The translations under genes were made by a program, and so were the position numbers. A stretch of DNA of 64,000 nt from Crocinitomicaceae bacterium (GTDB taxonomy: Bacteria > Bacteroidota > Bacteroidia > Flavobacteriales_G > Salibacteraceae): assembly GCA_002707155.1 (NCBI GenBank), contig PAME01000025.1, forward strand, positions 62,001-126,000, given 5' to 3'. This document shows, piece after piece, positions 26,687-35,571 of the stretch. The stretch's first letter is position 1, and each line of letters opens with the position of its first letter. A model generated the notes under the pieces. It had not been told where the DNA came from. It saw nothing but the letters and a program-made list of their open reading frames with translations, and searched no databases.

Positions 26687-28816
26687 ATGTACCGTCTTCT
26701 TATTCTATTTTCAGCAGTTCTTTTTTTAACATTTAATTCGACTGCTCAAAAAAAGGAATTTACCTTATCCGATGCCGTTATTGGTGGTTATTCCAAATTC
26801 AGGCCTGAAACAAAATCTCAGCTTCAGTGGCTACCCACTGAGAATTCGATTTCTTGGGTGATCACAGACTCTAATAAGGCTAGACTTGTAAAGAGAAACG
26901 TTGAAGAAAAGGAGGAAATCACACTTACTACATTAAGCACTCTAAAGAAATACGAAGAGTTAAAAGAGTTAAGTCGATTTCCAAGAATAACATGGATGAC
27001 CAACACGCAATTCCGGTTTCAGGTAAAGGAAAAAAATTTCTTATTCGACTTTAAGAAAAATGAACTGGATAATATTGGAACATTACCCATAAATGGAAAT
27101 AACGTAGATGTTTCTCCTAACAATTCTCTTATAGCTTTTACCTACGAGAATACTTTAATCGTAAACGAAATTCCTGTGGGAGTTCCTGAAAAAGAAGATG
27201 AAGTATTTGGGCAGTCTGTTCACCGATTTGAATTCGGCATTTCGAAAGGAACCTTTTGGTCAAACAATGGAAATCTATTGGCCTACTACAAAAAGGACGA
27301 AACTATGGTTACGGATTATCCTTTAACCAACTTTATTACCAAGCCTGCCGAATCAAATATTATTAAATATCCAATGGCAGGAATGCCTAGCCACGAAGTG
27401 ACGGTTGGGATTTGGAACGCCGACACAAAGGAATCTATTTGGCTAAACACTGAAGGCCCGAGAGACCAATACCTTACTAATATTGCTTGGAGCCCGGATG
27501 ATAAGGCTATATATGTAGCAGTATTAAACCGAGATCAAAATGAATTGAAATTAAACCAATACGATCCGATAACTGGAGAATATGTGCGCACGCTTTTTAC
27601 AGAAAAACACGACAAATATGTGCAGCCTCTTCATCCCATGGAGTTTATTGGCTCGAATGGAGAAAACTTTATTTGGCAAAGCGAAAGAGATGGATTCAAC
27701 AACCTTTACCTGTACAACAAAAAAGGTAAAATGGTGAAGCAACTCACCACCCATAAAGCCCCAATAACTAGTGTTGTGCAAGTACAAGGAGAAAACAGTA
27801 TTACCTACATTGTTGCAGATAACAATGGTTTGGATAGAATAGGATATCAACTGAACATTTCCTCGGGAAAAACTGAAAAAATTACACCAGAAAGCGGCGT
27901 ACACTCCATCCGTATGAGTAATGATGGCAACTATTATATCGACACCTACACCAGCATTTCTACTCGAAGAAACACAAACGTGTATAATCTAAAAGGTAAG
28001 AAAGTTATTTCTCTCGTTGAAAATAATAACCCTTACGAAGACTACAACGTTCGACTGCCAGAATTGGGAACCATAACTACCAATGACGGAACTGTGCTTA
28101 ATACTAGAATGTTCAAGCCTGTAGACTTCGATCCTTCTAAAAAGTACAAAGCCCTGCTCTATGTTTACAATGGTCCAGGGGTACAACTTATTACAAATAG
28201 CTGGTTGGCTGGTGGCTCTCCCTGGATGGCCTACCAAGCAAATAAAGGTTATATCGTTTATACGGTTGATGGCAGAGGTTCAGAAAATAGAGGTCGAGAA
28301 TTTGAACAAAAAATCTTTAGAAACTTAGGGGAATTTGAAGTTGTAGATCAACTTTCAGCAGCTGAGTATTTAATGAATTTGGACTATGTTGACCGAAATA
28401 AAATGGCAGTTCATGGTTGGAGTTATGGAGGATTTATGACGACTTCATTAATGCTTAAAGCTCCAGGCATATTAAAGGTTGGAGTTGCAGGTGGGCCAGT
28501 AATTGATTGGAAGTACTATGAAATTATGTATACAGAAAGGTATATGGATACACCCGAACAAAACCCTTCGGGTTATGCAAAAGCCTCGCTTTTAGATAAA
28601 GTTCAAAACTTAAAAGGTGATTTATTGCTTATTCATGGAGCTGACGATGATGTAGTTGTTCCTCAAAACAGTATTGATTTATTAAAGCAATCTGTTGATA
28701 AGGGCGTACAGTTAGATTTCTTTCTTTATCCAGGACACAAACACAATGTTCGAGGAAAAGATCGAGTGCATTTGATGGAAAAGGTACTCAGCTATATTGA
28801 TGAAAAATTGGACTAG
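26687..28816 (+). CDS. Dipeptidyl peptidase IV-like serine peptidase (S9)
   Basis: A 709-residue exported enzyme with a Sec signal (ending FNSTAQ), a DPP-IV N-terminal beta-propeller (about 100-480), and an alpha/beta hydrolase domain. The catalytic triad reads Ser579 in GWSYGG, Asp653 in HGADDD, and His686 in GHKHNV. It removes N-terminal dipeptides, typically X-Pro, in the periplasm or at the surface. It is shorter than mammalian DPP-IV but normal for Bacteroidota. No substrate can be inferred. Confidence 0.9.
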   Translation: MYRLLILFSAVLFLTFNSTAQKKEFTLSDAVIGGYSKFRPETKSQLQWLPTENSISWVITDSNKARLVKRNVEEKEEITLTTLSTLKKYEELKELSRFPRITWMTNTQFRFQVKEKNFLFDFKKNELDNIGTLPINGNNVDVSPNNSLIAFTYENTLIVNEIPVGVPEKEDEVFGQSVHRFEFGISKGTFWSNNGNLLAYYKKDETMVTDYPLTNFITKPAESNIIKYPMAGMPSHEVTVGIWNADTKESIWLNTEGPRDQYLTNIAWSPDDKAIYVAVLNRDQNELKLNQYDPITGEYVRTLFTEKHDKYVQPLHPMEFIGSNGENFIWQSERDGFNNLYLYNKKGKMVKQLTTHKAPITSVVQVQGENSITYIVADNNGLDRIGYQLNISSGKTEKITPESGVHSIRMSNDGNYYIDTYTSISTRRNTNVYNLKGKKVISLVENNNPYEDYNVRLPELGTITTNDGTVLNTRMFKPVDFDPSKKYKALLYVYNGPGVQLITNSWLAGGSPWMAYQANKGYIVYTVDGRGSENRGREFEQKIFRNLGEFEVVDQLSAAEYLMNLDYVDRNKMAVHGWSYGGFMTTSLMLKAPGILKVGVAGGPVIDWKYYEIMYTERYMDTPEQNPSGYAKASLLDKVQNLKGDLLLIHGADDDVVVPQNSIDLLKQSVDKGVQLDFFLYPGHKHNVRGKDRVHLMEKVLSYIDEKLD

Positions 28817-28841
28817 GTCCTAGACAAAATAATAAATACGT

Positions 28842-29303
28842 ATGTCCGAAGAACTGCACGACTACGAAGCTTTAATCGGTAGTTTTTATTCGTCATTTAG
28901 CAATTTAAATCGTGCTGGAATGACAAAGTGCTATCATAGAGACATTCATTTTTTAGACTCAGCTTTCGGAAACCTTCATGGAGAAGATGTTTCAAAAATG
29001 TGGGAAATGCTTATCGCGCGATCGAAAGGAAATTTAGAAATATCATTTTCAGACATTTGGGTAGATGAAAATTATGGTGGTGCAAAATGGGTAGCTAAAT
29101 ACAAATTTGGAAATCGACCTGTTACAAACTTTGTAACTGCTAGATTTAAATTTTCTGAAGGCAAAATCCTTGAGCATTCTGACCATTTCGACTTATGGAA
29201 ATGGAGCCGGCAAGCAATTGGACCAATAGCATATTTGATTGGTTGGACTGGCTTTTTTCAAAAAAGGTTGAGGGCCAAATTCAGAAATTCACTTTTCCAC
29301 TAA
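28842..29303 (+). CDS. NTF2-like/SnoaL-fold protein
   Basis: A 153-residue protein with the NTF2-like pattern: helix at the N-terminus (LIGSFYSSFSNLNRAGMTKCYH), then strands with KWVAKYKF and VTARFKFSEGKILEHSDHFDLWKWSRQAIG. The last part matches the nuclear transport factor 2 family proteins annotated in Bacteroidota. The active role (isomerase, hydrolase or binding only) is unknown. It follows the peptidase by 25 bp and may be cotranscribed. Confidence 0.75.
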   Translation: MSEELHDYEALIGSFYSSFSNLNRAGMTKCYHRDIHFLDSAFGNLHGEDVSKMWEMLIARSKGNLEISFSDIWVDENYGGAKWVAKYKFGNRPVTNFVTARFKFSEGKILEHSDHFDLWKWSRQAIGPIAYLIGWTGFFQKRLRAKFRNSLFH

Positions 29304-29368
29304 GGTTATTTCTATTAAAGGTATACTCTTTCTATACTCACATACTTAAACCTCTTCACCAACACCAG

Positions 29369-30943
29369 CTACTGGACTATAAGTTGAAAAGGTTCTGTCC
29401 TAGTACCTTGTCTATTTGTTAAAACTACTGAATACATTCCATTATTTAAGTAGCTGACATCTATTTCATTATGTTCATCGGATAGTTCATATTCCATAAC
29501 AATACGTCCAGTAAGATCTACAACCTTAATTGCTGAAAATTCGACATTATCAATCCTTAAATCAACATTTAGAATTCCACTTGCTGGATTTGGATACAAT
29601 CTAAAGCTTTCGAATTTGTCATTTTTACTAAATCCAACCGTAGAATAATCGAACTCATCTGAGGATTCAGATACACAACCTTCAAGATTGGTAATTACTA
29701 AAGAATATGTTCCGTCTCGTTTTGGGTTAAAATCCTTTTTCGTCTCACCGCTTATCGCCCCATTCCTATCATACCACTGATAACTACTTGAATTGGGAGA
29801 AGACAAAGTATTTCCGTTTTGTGAGATAATTGGTTTCGCCGGTTTAGCATTCACTTCAATGGTATCTGTTGCCATATTTGAACAGCCAGTACCTCTATCT
29901 GTAAATACATAGTTAATAGGATGCGAACCTACTCCTGACACTTTTGGATTAAAATTAAACCCAACAACTCCATTTCCTGAGAAAACACCTCCAGTAGGAT
30001 TGTTACCATCTAGGCTAGACAATGGATCTCCTTCACAGAATTTTTTTCCTAATAACCGTAAAGTAACTGTTGGCAGTGGATGAACTATTGTTGAAATAGA
30101 ATCGCTTGCAGAACATGAATTCGCATCAGTGTAAGTATACTTTATTGTATGTGTTCCACTTCCAAGTGTTGCTGCATCGAAATTAGTACTAGTAGCACCA
30201 TTAACCAAGTATGATCCACCTGAAGGCATTCCACCAGTTAACGGATGTGCAGTTGAATCTATACACACAGCACCTTTATTCATTAGTGTTACTTGCGGCA
30301 CAGTATCTACTCTTAAGAATTGTGATGCAGTATCTGAGCAACCTACTGTATCAGTATAGGTGTAGGTAACTTTAAACAACCCTGCCCCTGAATTATTGAT
30401 TACAAACAAATTTCCTGAGCTATAGTTAGAAGAAAAGCTTCCTCCTGCTGGAGAACCGCCACTCAATTGTACTGAAAACTCGCTAGCACATGTCGATGTG
30501 AAAGGCGCCAAGCTCGCTGAAGGGTTATTAAAATACTTAACAACCAACACATTACTTGTATCATTGCAAGTACTCCCATTACTCAAAATCATTGAGTAAT
30601 TACCTGCAGAAGCCACCTTTATACTCGACATTGTGTCACTGTTTAGAATTATGCCATTGCGCAACCATTGATACGTAAAACCAATAGTTGCATTTGATAA
30701 GGTAACCGAATCACCATCGCAGCTAGGTACAGTATCCTTTCCCGTTTGTGAGGTTACTACCGGTTTTCCACTTAAAGTATAAGCAAGTATAAATTCACGA
30801 GCGGGTTGACTAGATAACGTATAATCTCCGTTTGTGATACTTGCAGTTGATGCCGACCACGTTGAGCCTGCGTTATTTGCTCTATATAATAGATCGTTAC
30901 TACAACCACCATATTTCTTAAAATGGCTATTAGGTGAATAGTG
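29369..30943 (-). pseudogene. C-terminal part of a disrupted LamG/T9SS protein
   Basis: After an in-frame TAG at 30944-30946 the same frame stays open to a TAG at 29369-29371. It encodes Cys-containing Ig/PKD-like repeats (VTYTYTDTVGCSDTA; IKYTYTDANSCSAS; INYVFTDRGTGCSN) and a T9SS sorting domain (FRLYPNPASGILNVDL, ending QLIVQ). No start codon lies near the beginning of this part (first TTG at 30664), so it is unlikely to be translated alone. It belongs with the N-terminal LamG part upstream; the sorting signal for export is lost to that part. Confidence 0.75.
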
Positions 30944-31891
30944 CTAACTTAAATTATATCGACTATTTGAACCACCTACAACATATACACCCCAATGCCT
31001 ACTGGTGTCCAAAGCGCTAAAACCAGAAGGAATAGCGGTTTTATTTGGAGTACCCTCACGATAATATACATGAACTCCGCCAGCCCCTCCAGTTACACTT
31101 GATGCTAATAATGAATCCCCATCGGGATGTTTTAAAGAAGCACGTATGGAAGAACCATATTGCTGTGCACTTGCTGTGCCAACCGGTGCACCATATGTTT
31201 TCCAAATAGCACCATTATTAATGGTTCCTTTTCTATTATTTCCAGAAGAATCGACAGCTGCAGTACCCGTTCCCTCGTCCAATTTCCAGTAAGCTTCCAA
31301 ATTGCTGTATTTAGAATGTGTACTTCTTACTCCTTTGCACATCCCATCTCTTATTTCTTGTTGGGTTAAAGCAGTACTCCAAATGCGAACTTCATCCATT
31401 TCACCATTAAAGTAAAGGTTACTACCTCCAGGAACTCTGTACCCTAATCTTAAATTTATCCAACCACTAGGAGTATTAACTGTAGAGAGGTTAGACGTTG
31501 TTTGCAAGACTCCATCAACATACATATACCCTGCTCCATTATTTAGTACAAAGGCAACGTAAGTCCATTTGTTTAAAGGCACTGCGTTAGCATTAGTACC
31601 CATATTAGCATTGGTTCCACCAGACGTAAAGCTTAAACCCCTTGAAGTATTGACCATAAACGTATTTCTTGACCCTACTGCATTTCTCCCATAATCAAGT
31701 ATTACCAAGTTACGATTGGGAGCGGTACTAGGGACATAGACCCATGCTTCAAATGTTCTATTGGTTCTCCCCAATACACCAGAGTAATTTGTTTGAATAT
31801 TATCATTACTCCCATCAAAATAGAGCGATTTTTGAGCATTAGAAGTAAAGAACATGGATAATGAAATGACAAGGAGTATGTATTTTTTCAT
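30944..31891 (-). CDS. LamG-domain exported protein, truncated by in-frame TAG
   Basis: From ATG 31891 the protein has a Sec signal (MKKYILLVISLSMFFTSNAQ) and a LamG/concanavalin-like jelly-roll domain (SLYFDGSNDN... FEAWVY... KWTYVAFVLNNGAGYMYVDG... GEMDEVRIWSTALTQQEI). It then ends at TAG 30944-30946, about 315 residues in. The longer frame start at 32032 runs back through the tRNA gene and is not credible. Sequence past the TAG continues the same protein in frame. Without its T9SS tail the product would stay periplasmic. It lies just outside the integrative element boundary. Confidence 0.7.
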   Translation of the reverse strand: MKKYILLVISLSMFFTSNAQKSLYFDGSNDNIQTNYSGVLGRTNRTFEAWVYVPSTAPNRNLVILDYGRNAVGSRNTFMVNTSRGLSFTSGGTNANMGTNANAVPLNKWTYVAFVLNNGAGYMYVDGVLQTTSNLSTVNTPSGWINLRLGYRVPGGSNLYFNGEMDEVRIWSTALTQQEIRDGMCKGVRSTHSKYSNLEAYWKLDEGTGTAAVDSSGNNRKGTINNGAIWKTYGAPVGTASAQQYGSSIRASLKHPDGDSLLASSVTGGAGGVHVYYREGTPNKTAIPSGFSALDTSRHWGVYVVGGSNSRYNLS

Positions 31892-31905
31892 GCAAATGAT
31901 TTTTT

Positions 31906-31913
31906 CAAAGGTA
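31906..31913 (-). promoter_or_regulatory. Putative -7 box TACCTTTG
   Basis: TAnnTTTG on the minus strand, 14 nt before the ATG at 31891 of the LamG gene. A TTG lies 25 bp upstream, slightly beyond the usual spacing. Confidence 0.4.
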
Positions 31914-31962
31914 AGATTATACATGAGTATTAATGAATCAATACTACATTTGCCGACTAATT

Positions 31963-32037
31963 CGGGATGTAGCTTAGTCCGGTTAAAGTGCTGGTCTGGG
32001 GGACCAGAGATCGGAGGTTCGAATCCTCTCATCCCGA
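31963..32037 (+). tRNA. tRNA-Pro (GGG anticodon)
   Basis: A cloverleaf can be folded by eye. Acceptor CGGGATG (31963-31969) pairs with CATCCCG, followed by discriminator A at 32037. The anticodon stem is CTGGT/ACCAG with loop CTGGGGG, giving anticodon GGG (proline). The T arm is GGAGG-TTCGAAT-CCTCT. CCA is not encoded. The 3' end from 32017 is the integration site of the element that follows, and integration restores an identical tRNA end. Confidence 0.9.
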
Positions 32038-32039
32038 CT
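32017..32039 (+). repeat. Element attachment site, left copy (in tRNA-Pro 3' end)
   Basis: A 23-bp sequence beginning GTTCGAATCC and ending ATCCCGACT is repeated exactly at 39476-39498. Flanking bases differ on both sides (G/A before, T/A after). It covers the T loop to the 3' end of tRNA-Pro, the usual target of tyrosine integrases. Confidence 0.92.
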
Positions 32040-32058
32040 TTTTTAATTTTAATGTATT

Positions 32059-32089
32059 CAATATCAGTGAATTAACTTCACTGATATTG
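32059..32089. repeat. Perfect 13-bp inverted repeat
   Basis: CAATATCAGTGAA (32059-32071) and TTCACTGATATTG (32077-32089) flank a 5-base spacer, between the left attachment site and the integrase start. No T run follows, so a terminator is doubtful. An operator or a site for integrase or excisionase is possible. Confidence 0.75.
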
Positions 32090-32090
32090 T

Positions 32091-32117
32091 TTACTCCCCA
32101 TATTACTCCCCAAAACT
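32091..32117 (+). repeat. Arm-type repeats TTACTCCCCA (left end)
   Basis: TTACTCCCCA occurs at 32091-32100 and 32103-32112. The wider 17-mer tattactccccaaaact at 32101-32117 recurs exactly at 39400-39416. It begins 61 bp inside the left attachment repeat, in front of the integrase gene. This matches what is expected of integrase arm-binding sites. Confidence 0.65.
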
Positions 32118-32140
32118 TATAAATATCCTAAATTTGGGTA

Positions 32141-33607
32141 GTGAATGTCTCCCTCAAATTAGACACATCCAATAACGGAAAAGAAAAACCACTTTACATC
32201 AGGTTAAGAGGTAAGTCGGTTAATGGTAAAACTGAAGAAACATCCATTTCAACAGAAATAAAACTACTTCCTCGTCACTTTAAGAACAACGGTATTTCTA
32301 AAAGTTCTCCGAATTACAGTTCGAAAATTAAAGTTGTTAATTCTATTTTGGATGAAATTGAGAAGATTATTGGTGAGATAAACCATCAAGGAGAAATACC
32401 TAATCCTACTCTCGTCAAACATCTATATTTTGAAAATCGTGTTTCCAAGGAAGTTGTTACCCCCAACTATAAAAGTTTTTGGAATTCATTCGAAGAGTTT
32501 TATTTGAGTAAGAAACACAATTCAAGAGGGTATGTTAAAACGTTGTTGACTTTAAAGAATCATTTACTTGGGTTTCAGAAACATTCAAAACGAACAATCA
32601 CATTTGAATACATCACGGGTAAAACGATTCTATTTCAATCTCACTTTCAAGATTATTTGTGGTCTCAAAAGAATTTGAGTAATGGATATATCAATAAACT
32701 ATTTAATAATCTTTCAAACTTTCTTTTTTGGTCTCAACAACTGAATTATATCCAACAAAAACCAAAATTCACCAAACTACGTGAGGTTGACAGAGATGAG
32801 AAAATCTATTTAAAGACTGAGGAGATATACAAGTTGTTTTCCTCTTCAAAGTGGAACTATAAAGAGGAGAAGGATTTAAAAAAGAATCCACATATTACCA
32901 TTATCCGTGAATCATTAGAAGGAACCCGAAGTGAACATTTTGGAAGTGAACTGACAGTGACTAATTGGGAATTAGTTAAAGATGTGTTCCTATTCATGTC
33001 TTCTGTTGGTTGTAGATATTCGGATATTGAACACTTTAAAGTAAGACATTTTGATTTCAACTCTAATGTTCAAACATTGACTTGGATTCAACGAAAAACC
33101 AATAAGAGTGTTTCAGTACCAGTAACTGATATCAGTGGTAATATTTTCAAAAAGTATAGTGGTGGTAAGAGTTTGGAACAACGATTGTTTCCAAAAATAT
33201 CTCAACAAAAATTCAATAAACATCTAAAACTATTACTGAAAGATTTAAAGTTTAATCGATTGGTCTCACACCCTAAAATGAAGGGTTCTGAAATTATCGA
33301 TAATGATGACAAACAACTATGGGAATTGATTTCCTCTCATAGTGGAAGAAGGTCATTCATTAAGAACTTGATTGATTTAGGAAACATGGACTACAAAACC
33401 ATTATGAAATTATCCGGACACAGGTCATACTCAGAGTTCCTTAAATATGTTTCGGTAAACCAAGAGGACTTAATGAAAGGTTCTCAATTGTATAAACTAC
33501 AATCTAGAGACGAACAGGATGAAATGGAAGAAATTATAAATACAATTTCTTCTTTCGATGATGATAAACGGAAGTTAGTGTTACAGATGATTAGGAATTT
33601 GAAGTGA
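32141..33607 (+). CDS. Tyrosine recombinase / site-specific integrase
   Basis: A 488-residue integrase. The N-terminal part (about 1-100) is an Arm-like domain, a SAM-like core-binding domain is near 110-210, and the catalytic domain is at about 225-455. Catalytic residues read as Arg292 (GCRYSDI), Lys319, His400 and Arg403 (HSGR), His427 (LSGHRS) and nucleophile Tyr436. It would cut and rejoin the 23-bp site in tRNA-Pro. The start is GTG 32141, the only one giving an intact N-terminus. It is transcribed away from the tRNA, 100 bp inside the element. Confidence 0.93.
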   Translation: MNVSLKLDTSNNGKEKPLYIRLRGKSVNGKTEETSISTEIKLLPRHFKNNGISKSSPNYSSKIKVVNSILDEIEKIIGEINHQGEIPNPTLVKHLYFENRVSKEVVTPNYKSFWNSFEEFYLSKKHNSRGYVKTLLTLKNHLLGFQKHSKRTITFEYITGKTILFQSHFQDYLWSQKNLSNGYINKLFNNLSNFLFWSQQLNYIQQKPKFTKLREVDRDEKIYLKTEEIYKLFSSSKWNYKEEKDLKKNPHITIIRESLEGTRSEHFGSELTVTNWELVKDVFLFMSSVGCRYSDIEHFKVRHFDFNSNVQTLTWIQRKTNKSVSVPVTDISGNIFKKYSGGKSLEQRLFPKISQQKFNKHLKLLLKDLKFNRLVSHPKMKGSEIIDNDDKQLWELISSHSGRRSFIKNLIDLGNMDYKTIMKLSGHRSYSEFLKYVSVNQEDLMKGSQLYKLQSRDEQDEMEEIINTISSFDDDKRKLVLQMIRNLK

Positions 33608-33712
33608 AGTGTTCATTAATTCGTCCAAACTATCTCAACCCAAACCACTCTATGAATTAGGTTTGATTATTAAGGATATATATGAGATGAAAGTTGGAGA
33701 ATTGATATAAAA

Positions 33713-33740
33713 AAAGGAGAACCGTTTCTGATTCTCCTTT
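33713..33740 (-). terminator. Terminator between integrase and LamG gene
   Basis: Stem AAAGGAGAA (33713-33721) with TTCTCCTTT (33732-33740), loop of 10. On the minus strand it is followed by a run of T (complement of the A run before 33713), so it best serves the LamG/T9SS gene ending at 33762. It could also stop integrase transcripts. The 100 bp before it hold a 33-codon open frame (33609-33710) that I do not call. Confidence 0.75.
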
Positions 33741-33761
33741 AACCATTATTTAATTGAATTT

Positions 33762-34823
33762 TTATTGAAGGACTATCTTTCTAATATCAGTGATGTTTCC
33801 ACTTCCATCAATGAGATGGAGAAAGTATAATCCGTTCCCATTCCATCCATTCATATCGATATTGAAGGGAGATTGAGATACGGGTTCATCAAATACAGAT
33901 TGACCAAGAGAATTGATAATTTTAATAGAGTATCCATTCATTGAAGAAATATCTCCACAATCAATTTGTAGGTAATCGTTGGTTGGGTTCGGGTAAACCT
34001 TTATAGTATTCTGAAATTCAAGAGGATTCGTTGATGTAAGTTGAACATCAATAAATAAAGTATCGGTTACTGAGTATGGAATGGTGTCTAATACAGTGAT
34101 GGTATCGTACACCTGACAAGAACCTCCGTATAAGTTACCTACTTCAGTAATATCTAATACACGATTCCATATACCTACATCATCCATTTCACCAGTTAGA
34201 CTACCAGAGTTAGATTGTGAGTGTCCCAGTCGAATTCCTGTTCCAATCCCAGGTGAATTCGATATTAGAGTATTCTCAATAGAAACTTGTAAACTATTAT
34301 TGAGGTATAGTCTAATAGAGTCTGTGTCGAATATGTAAACAATATGATTCCAGTCAAGTACATTGTATGTGATATCAATCCCCACATTATTGATTCCGTT
34401 ATTATGACCATACCATAAACCACTAGGTGGATTAATTTGAGGTTGTATTACACCTAATTGAAATGACCCACTCCAATTTAAAAACCTCGGATTGTAACAA
34501 CCTTGAATCGAATCTAACTTAACCCAAAAACTTAATGTGAAACCATCATACATCCCTGAGGTATCTAGTTGTGTAACTACCAATCCAGAATTACAATTCG
34601 TATCAGGATTCCATATACCAACCTGATTGTTTGGGTTGTCACGATATCCTCCAAACGTCACTCCATAGTTCGTTGTTGGATTTTGATTAGGTGAAGAGTC
34701 TAAGTGGGTTCCATTCATTGACCAAAACCCAACCAATCCATTAGTAGGAACATAAGAGGGTAAGTTCTGAGAAAACCCATTTAGGGTTATCAGAACAATT
34801 GTTAGGGTTATAATTGTTTTCAT
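33762..34823 (-). CDS. LamG-domain protein with T9SS sorting domain (element cargo)
   Basis: A 353-residue exported protein. It has a Sec signal (MKTIITLTIVLITLNGFSQ) and a LamG/concanavalin-like fold over about residues 28-225 (GLVGFWSMNGTHLDSS; FTLSFWVKLD; GEMDDVGIWNRVL). A linker follows, then a T9SS type A tail (IKVYPNPTNDYLQIDC, ending KIVLQ). It would be attached to or released from the cell surface and probably binds glycan or protein. The ATG is 5 bp after the stop of the serine recombinase, so both are likely on one transcript. The jelly-roll type resembles the disrupted LamG gene just outside the element. Confidence 0.85.
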   Translation of the reverse strand: MKTIITLTIVLITLNGFSQNLPSYVPTNGLVGFWSMNGTHLDSSPNQNPTTNYGVTFGGYRDNPNNQVGIWNPDTNCNSGLVVTQLDTSGMYDGFTLSFWVKLDSIQGCYNPRFLNWSGSFQLGVIQPQINPPSGLWYGHNNGINNVGIDITYNVLDWNHIVYIFDTDSIRLYLNNSLQVSIENTLISNSPGIGTGIRLGHSQSNSGSLTGEMDDVGIWNRVLDITEVGNLYGGSCQVYDTITVLDTIPYSVTDTLFIDVQLTSTNPLEFQNTIKVYPNPTNDYLQIDCGDISSMNGYSIKIINSLGQSVFDEPVSQSPFNIDMNGWNGNGLYFLHLIDGSGNITDIRKIVLQ

Positions 34824-34828
34824 TAATT

Positions 34829-35449
34829 CTAAATTGTTGAAGCAAATATAGTGGATTTATATTTTTTAACTTTCTTAATCAAATTAGGAGAACACCCAAC
34901 TATCTTTTGTATTTCTGAATATTTCAAACCACGTTCTACGAGTTTGAATATCTCTTGGTTCTTAGGTTTAGAGAGGAACTTCTCATTTGATTCTTTCGTT
35001 CCTATTTGTCTTCCCTTATACAATCCTTTCTCTTTTCGGATTTTGATTCCCTCCATCTGTCGTTCCCTTATCAATGAACGTTCGAAATCACTCATTGTAG
35101 ATAGAATACTCATCATCAATTGTGAGAACTTATCTTCTTTACCATTCTCATCGATGTTTCTGAGATTGGGATTTCTACAAATGATGGTAATCTTCTTTTC
35201 AGAGAGTTCCTTCCATACTGAAAGAACATCTAATGTGTTTCTTCCTAATCTATCAATGGAGTGAATCTCCAAATGGGTGAGTTGGTTTGAATCAATTAGT
35301 TTTTTGATTTGAGAACCCTGTGGTCGTTCCCAAAACGGAATCAGACCGGAACACTTATCTACTAGAACATAATCGAATCCATCCGTATTTTGAATCTGTC
35401 GTTCCTCATTCTGAGATTGGGAACTAACACGTGAATAAAGTACCTTCAT
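34829..35449 (-). CDS. Serine recombinase (resolvase/invertase family)
   Basis: A 206-residue small serine recombinase. The catalytic domain has YSRVSSQSQ with nucleophile Ser9, DRLGRNTLDVL with the active-site arginines, and the long E helix around FSQLMMSILSTMSDFERSLIRER. A C-terminal Hin-like HTH is at about 165-200 (VERGLKYSEIQKIVGCSPNLIKKV). It could resolve, invert or shuffle DNA between paired sites. Candidate sites lie directly upstream of its start (35452-35565). It is cotranscribed with the LamG/T9SS cargo gene. Confidence 0.9.
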   Translation of the reverse strand: MKVLYSRVSSQSQNEERQIQNTDGFDYVLVDKCSGLIPFWERPQGSQIKKLIDSNQLTHLEIHSIDRLGRNTLDVLSVWKELSEKKITIICRNPNLRNIDENGKEDKFSQLMMSILSTMSDFERSLIRERQMEGIKIRKEKGLYKGRQIGTKESNEKFLSKPKNQEIFKLVERGLKYSEIQKIVGCSPNLIKKVKKYKSTIFASTI

Positions 35450-35451
35450 TT

Positions 35452-35565
35452 TACTATTATTTAAGGGTAATCAGGAAACGTGTCTAAAATAATAGTATAT
35501 CCTGAGAAAATCAAGGTTTTACAAGGGGTTCGATACTATCATTTGAAGTGTACTCTAAAATGATA
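35452..35565. promoter_or_regulatory. Candidate recombinase binding cluster (res-like)
   Basis: Four copies of an 11-bp motif lie just upstream of the serine recombinase. TACTATTATTT is at 35452-35462 and its exact inverse AAATAATAGTA at 35487-35497. TACTATCATTT is at 35534-35544, and a partial inverse with AAATGATA at 35558-35565. They form two inverted pairs, of 46 and about 32 bp total, like the subsites of a resolvase res site. Function is inferred from position and layout only. Confidence 0.55.
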
Positions 35566-35571
35566 ATGATT

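Noticed and set aside
31892-32032. N-terminal extension of the LamG gene through the tRNA
   Set aside because: The extension is the reverse complement of tRNA-Pro; the ATG at 31891 begins a normal signal peptide.
33609-33710. A 33-codon frame after the integrase
   Set aside because: GTG start, very short, no recognisable features; left uncalled.
34851-35264. A 137-codon plus-strand frame opposite the serine recombinase
   Set aside because: Antisense shadow of a gene with intact catalytic motifs.
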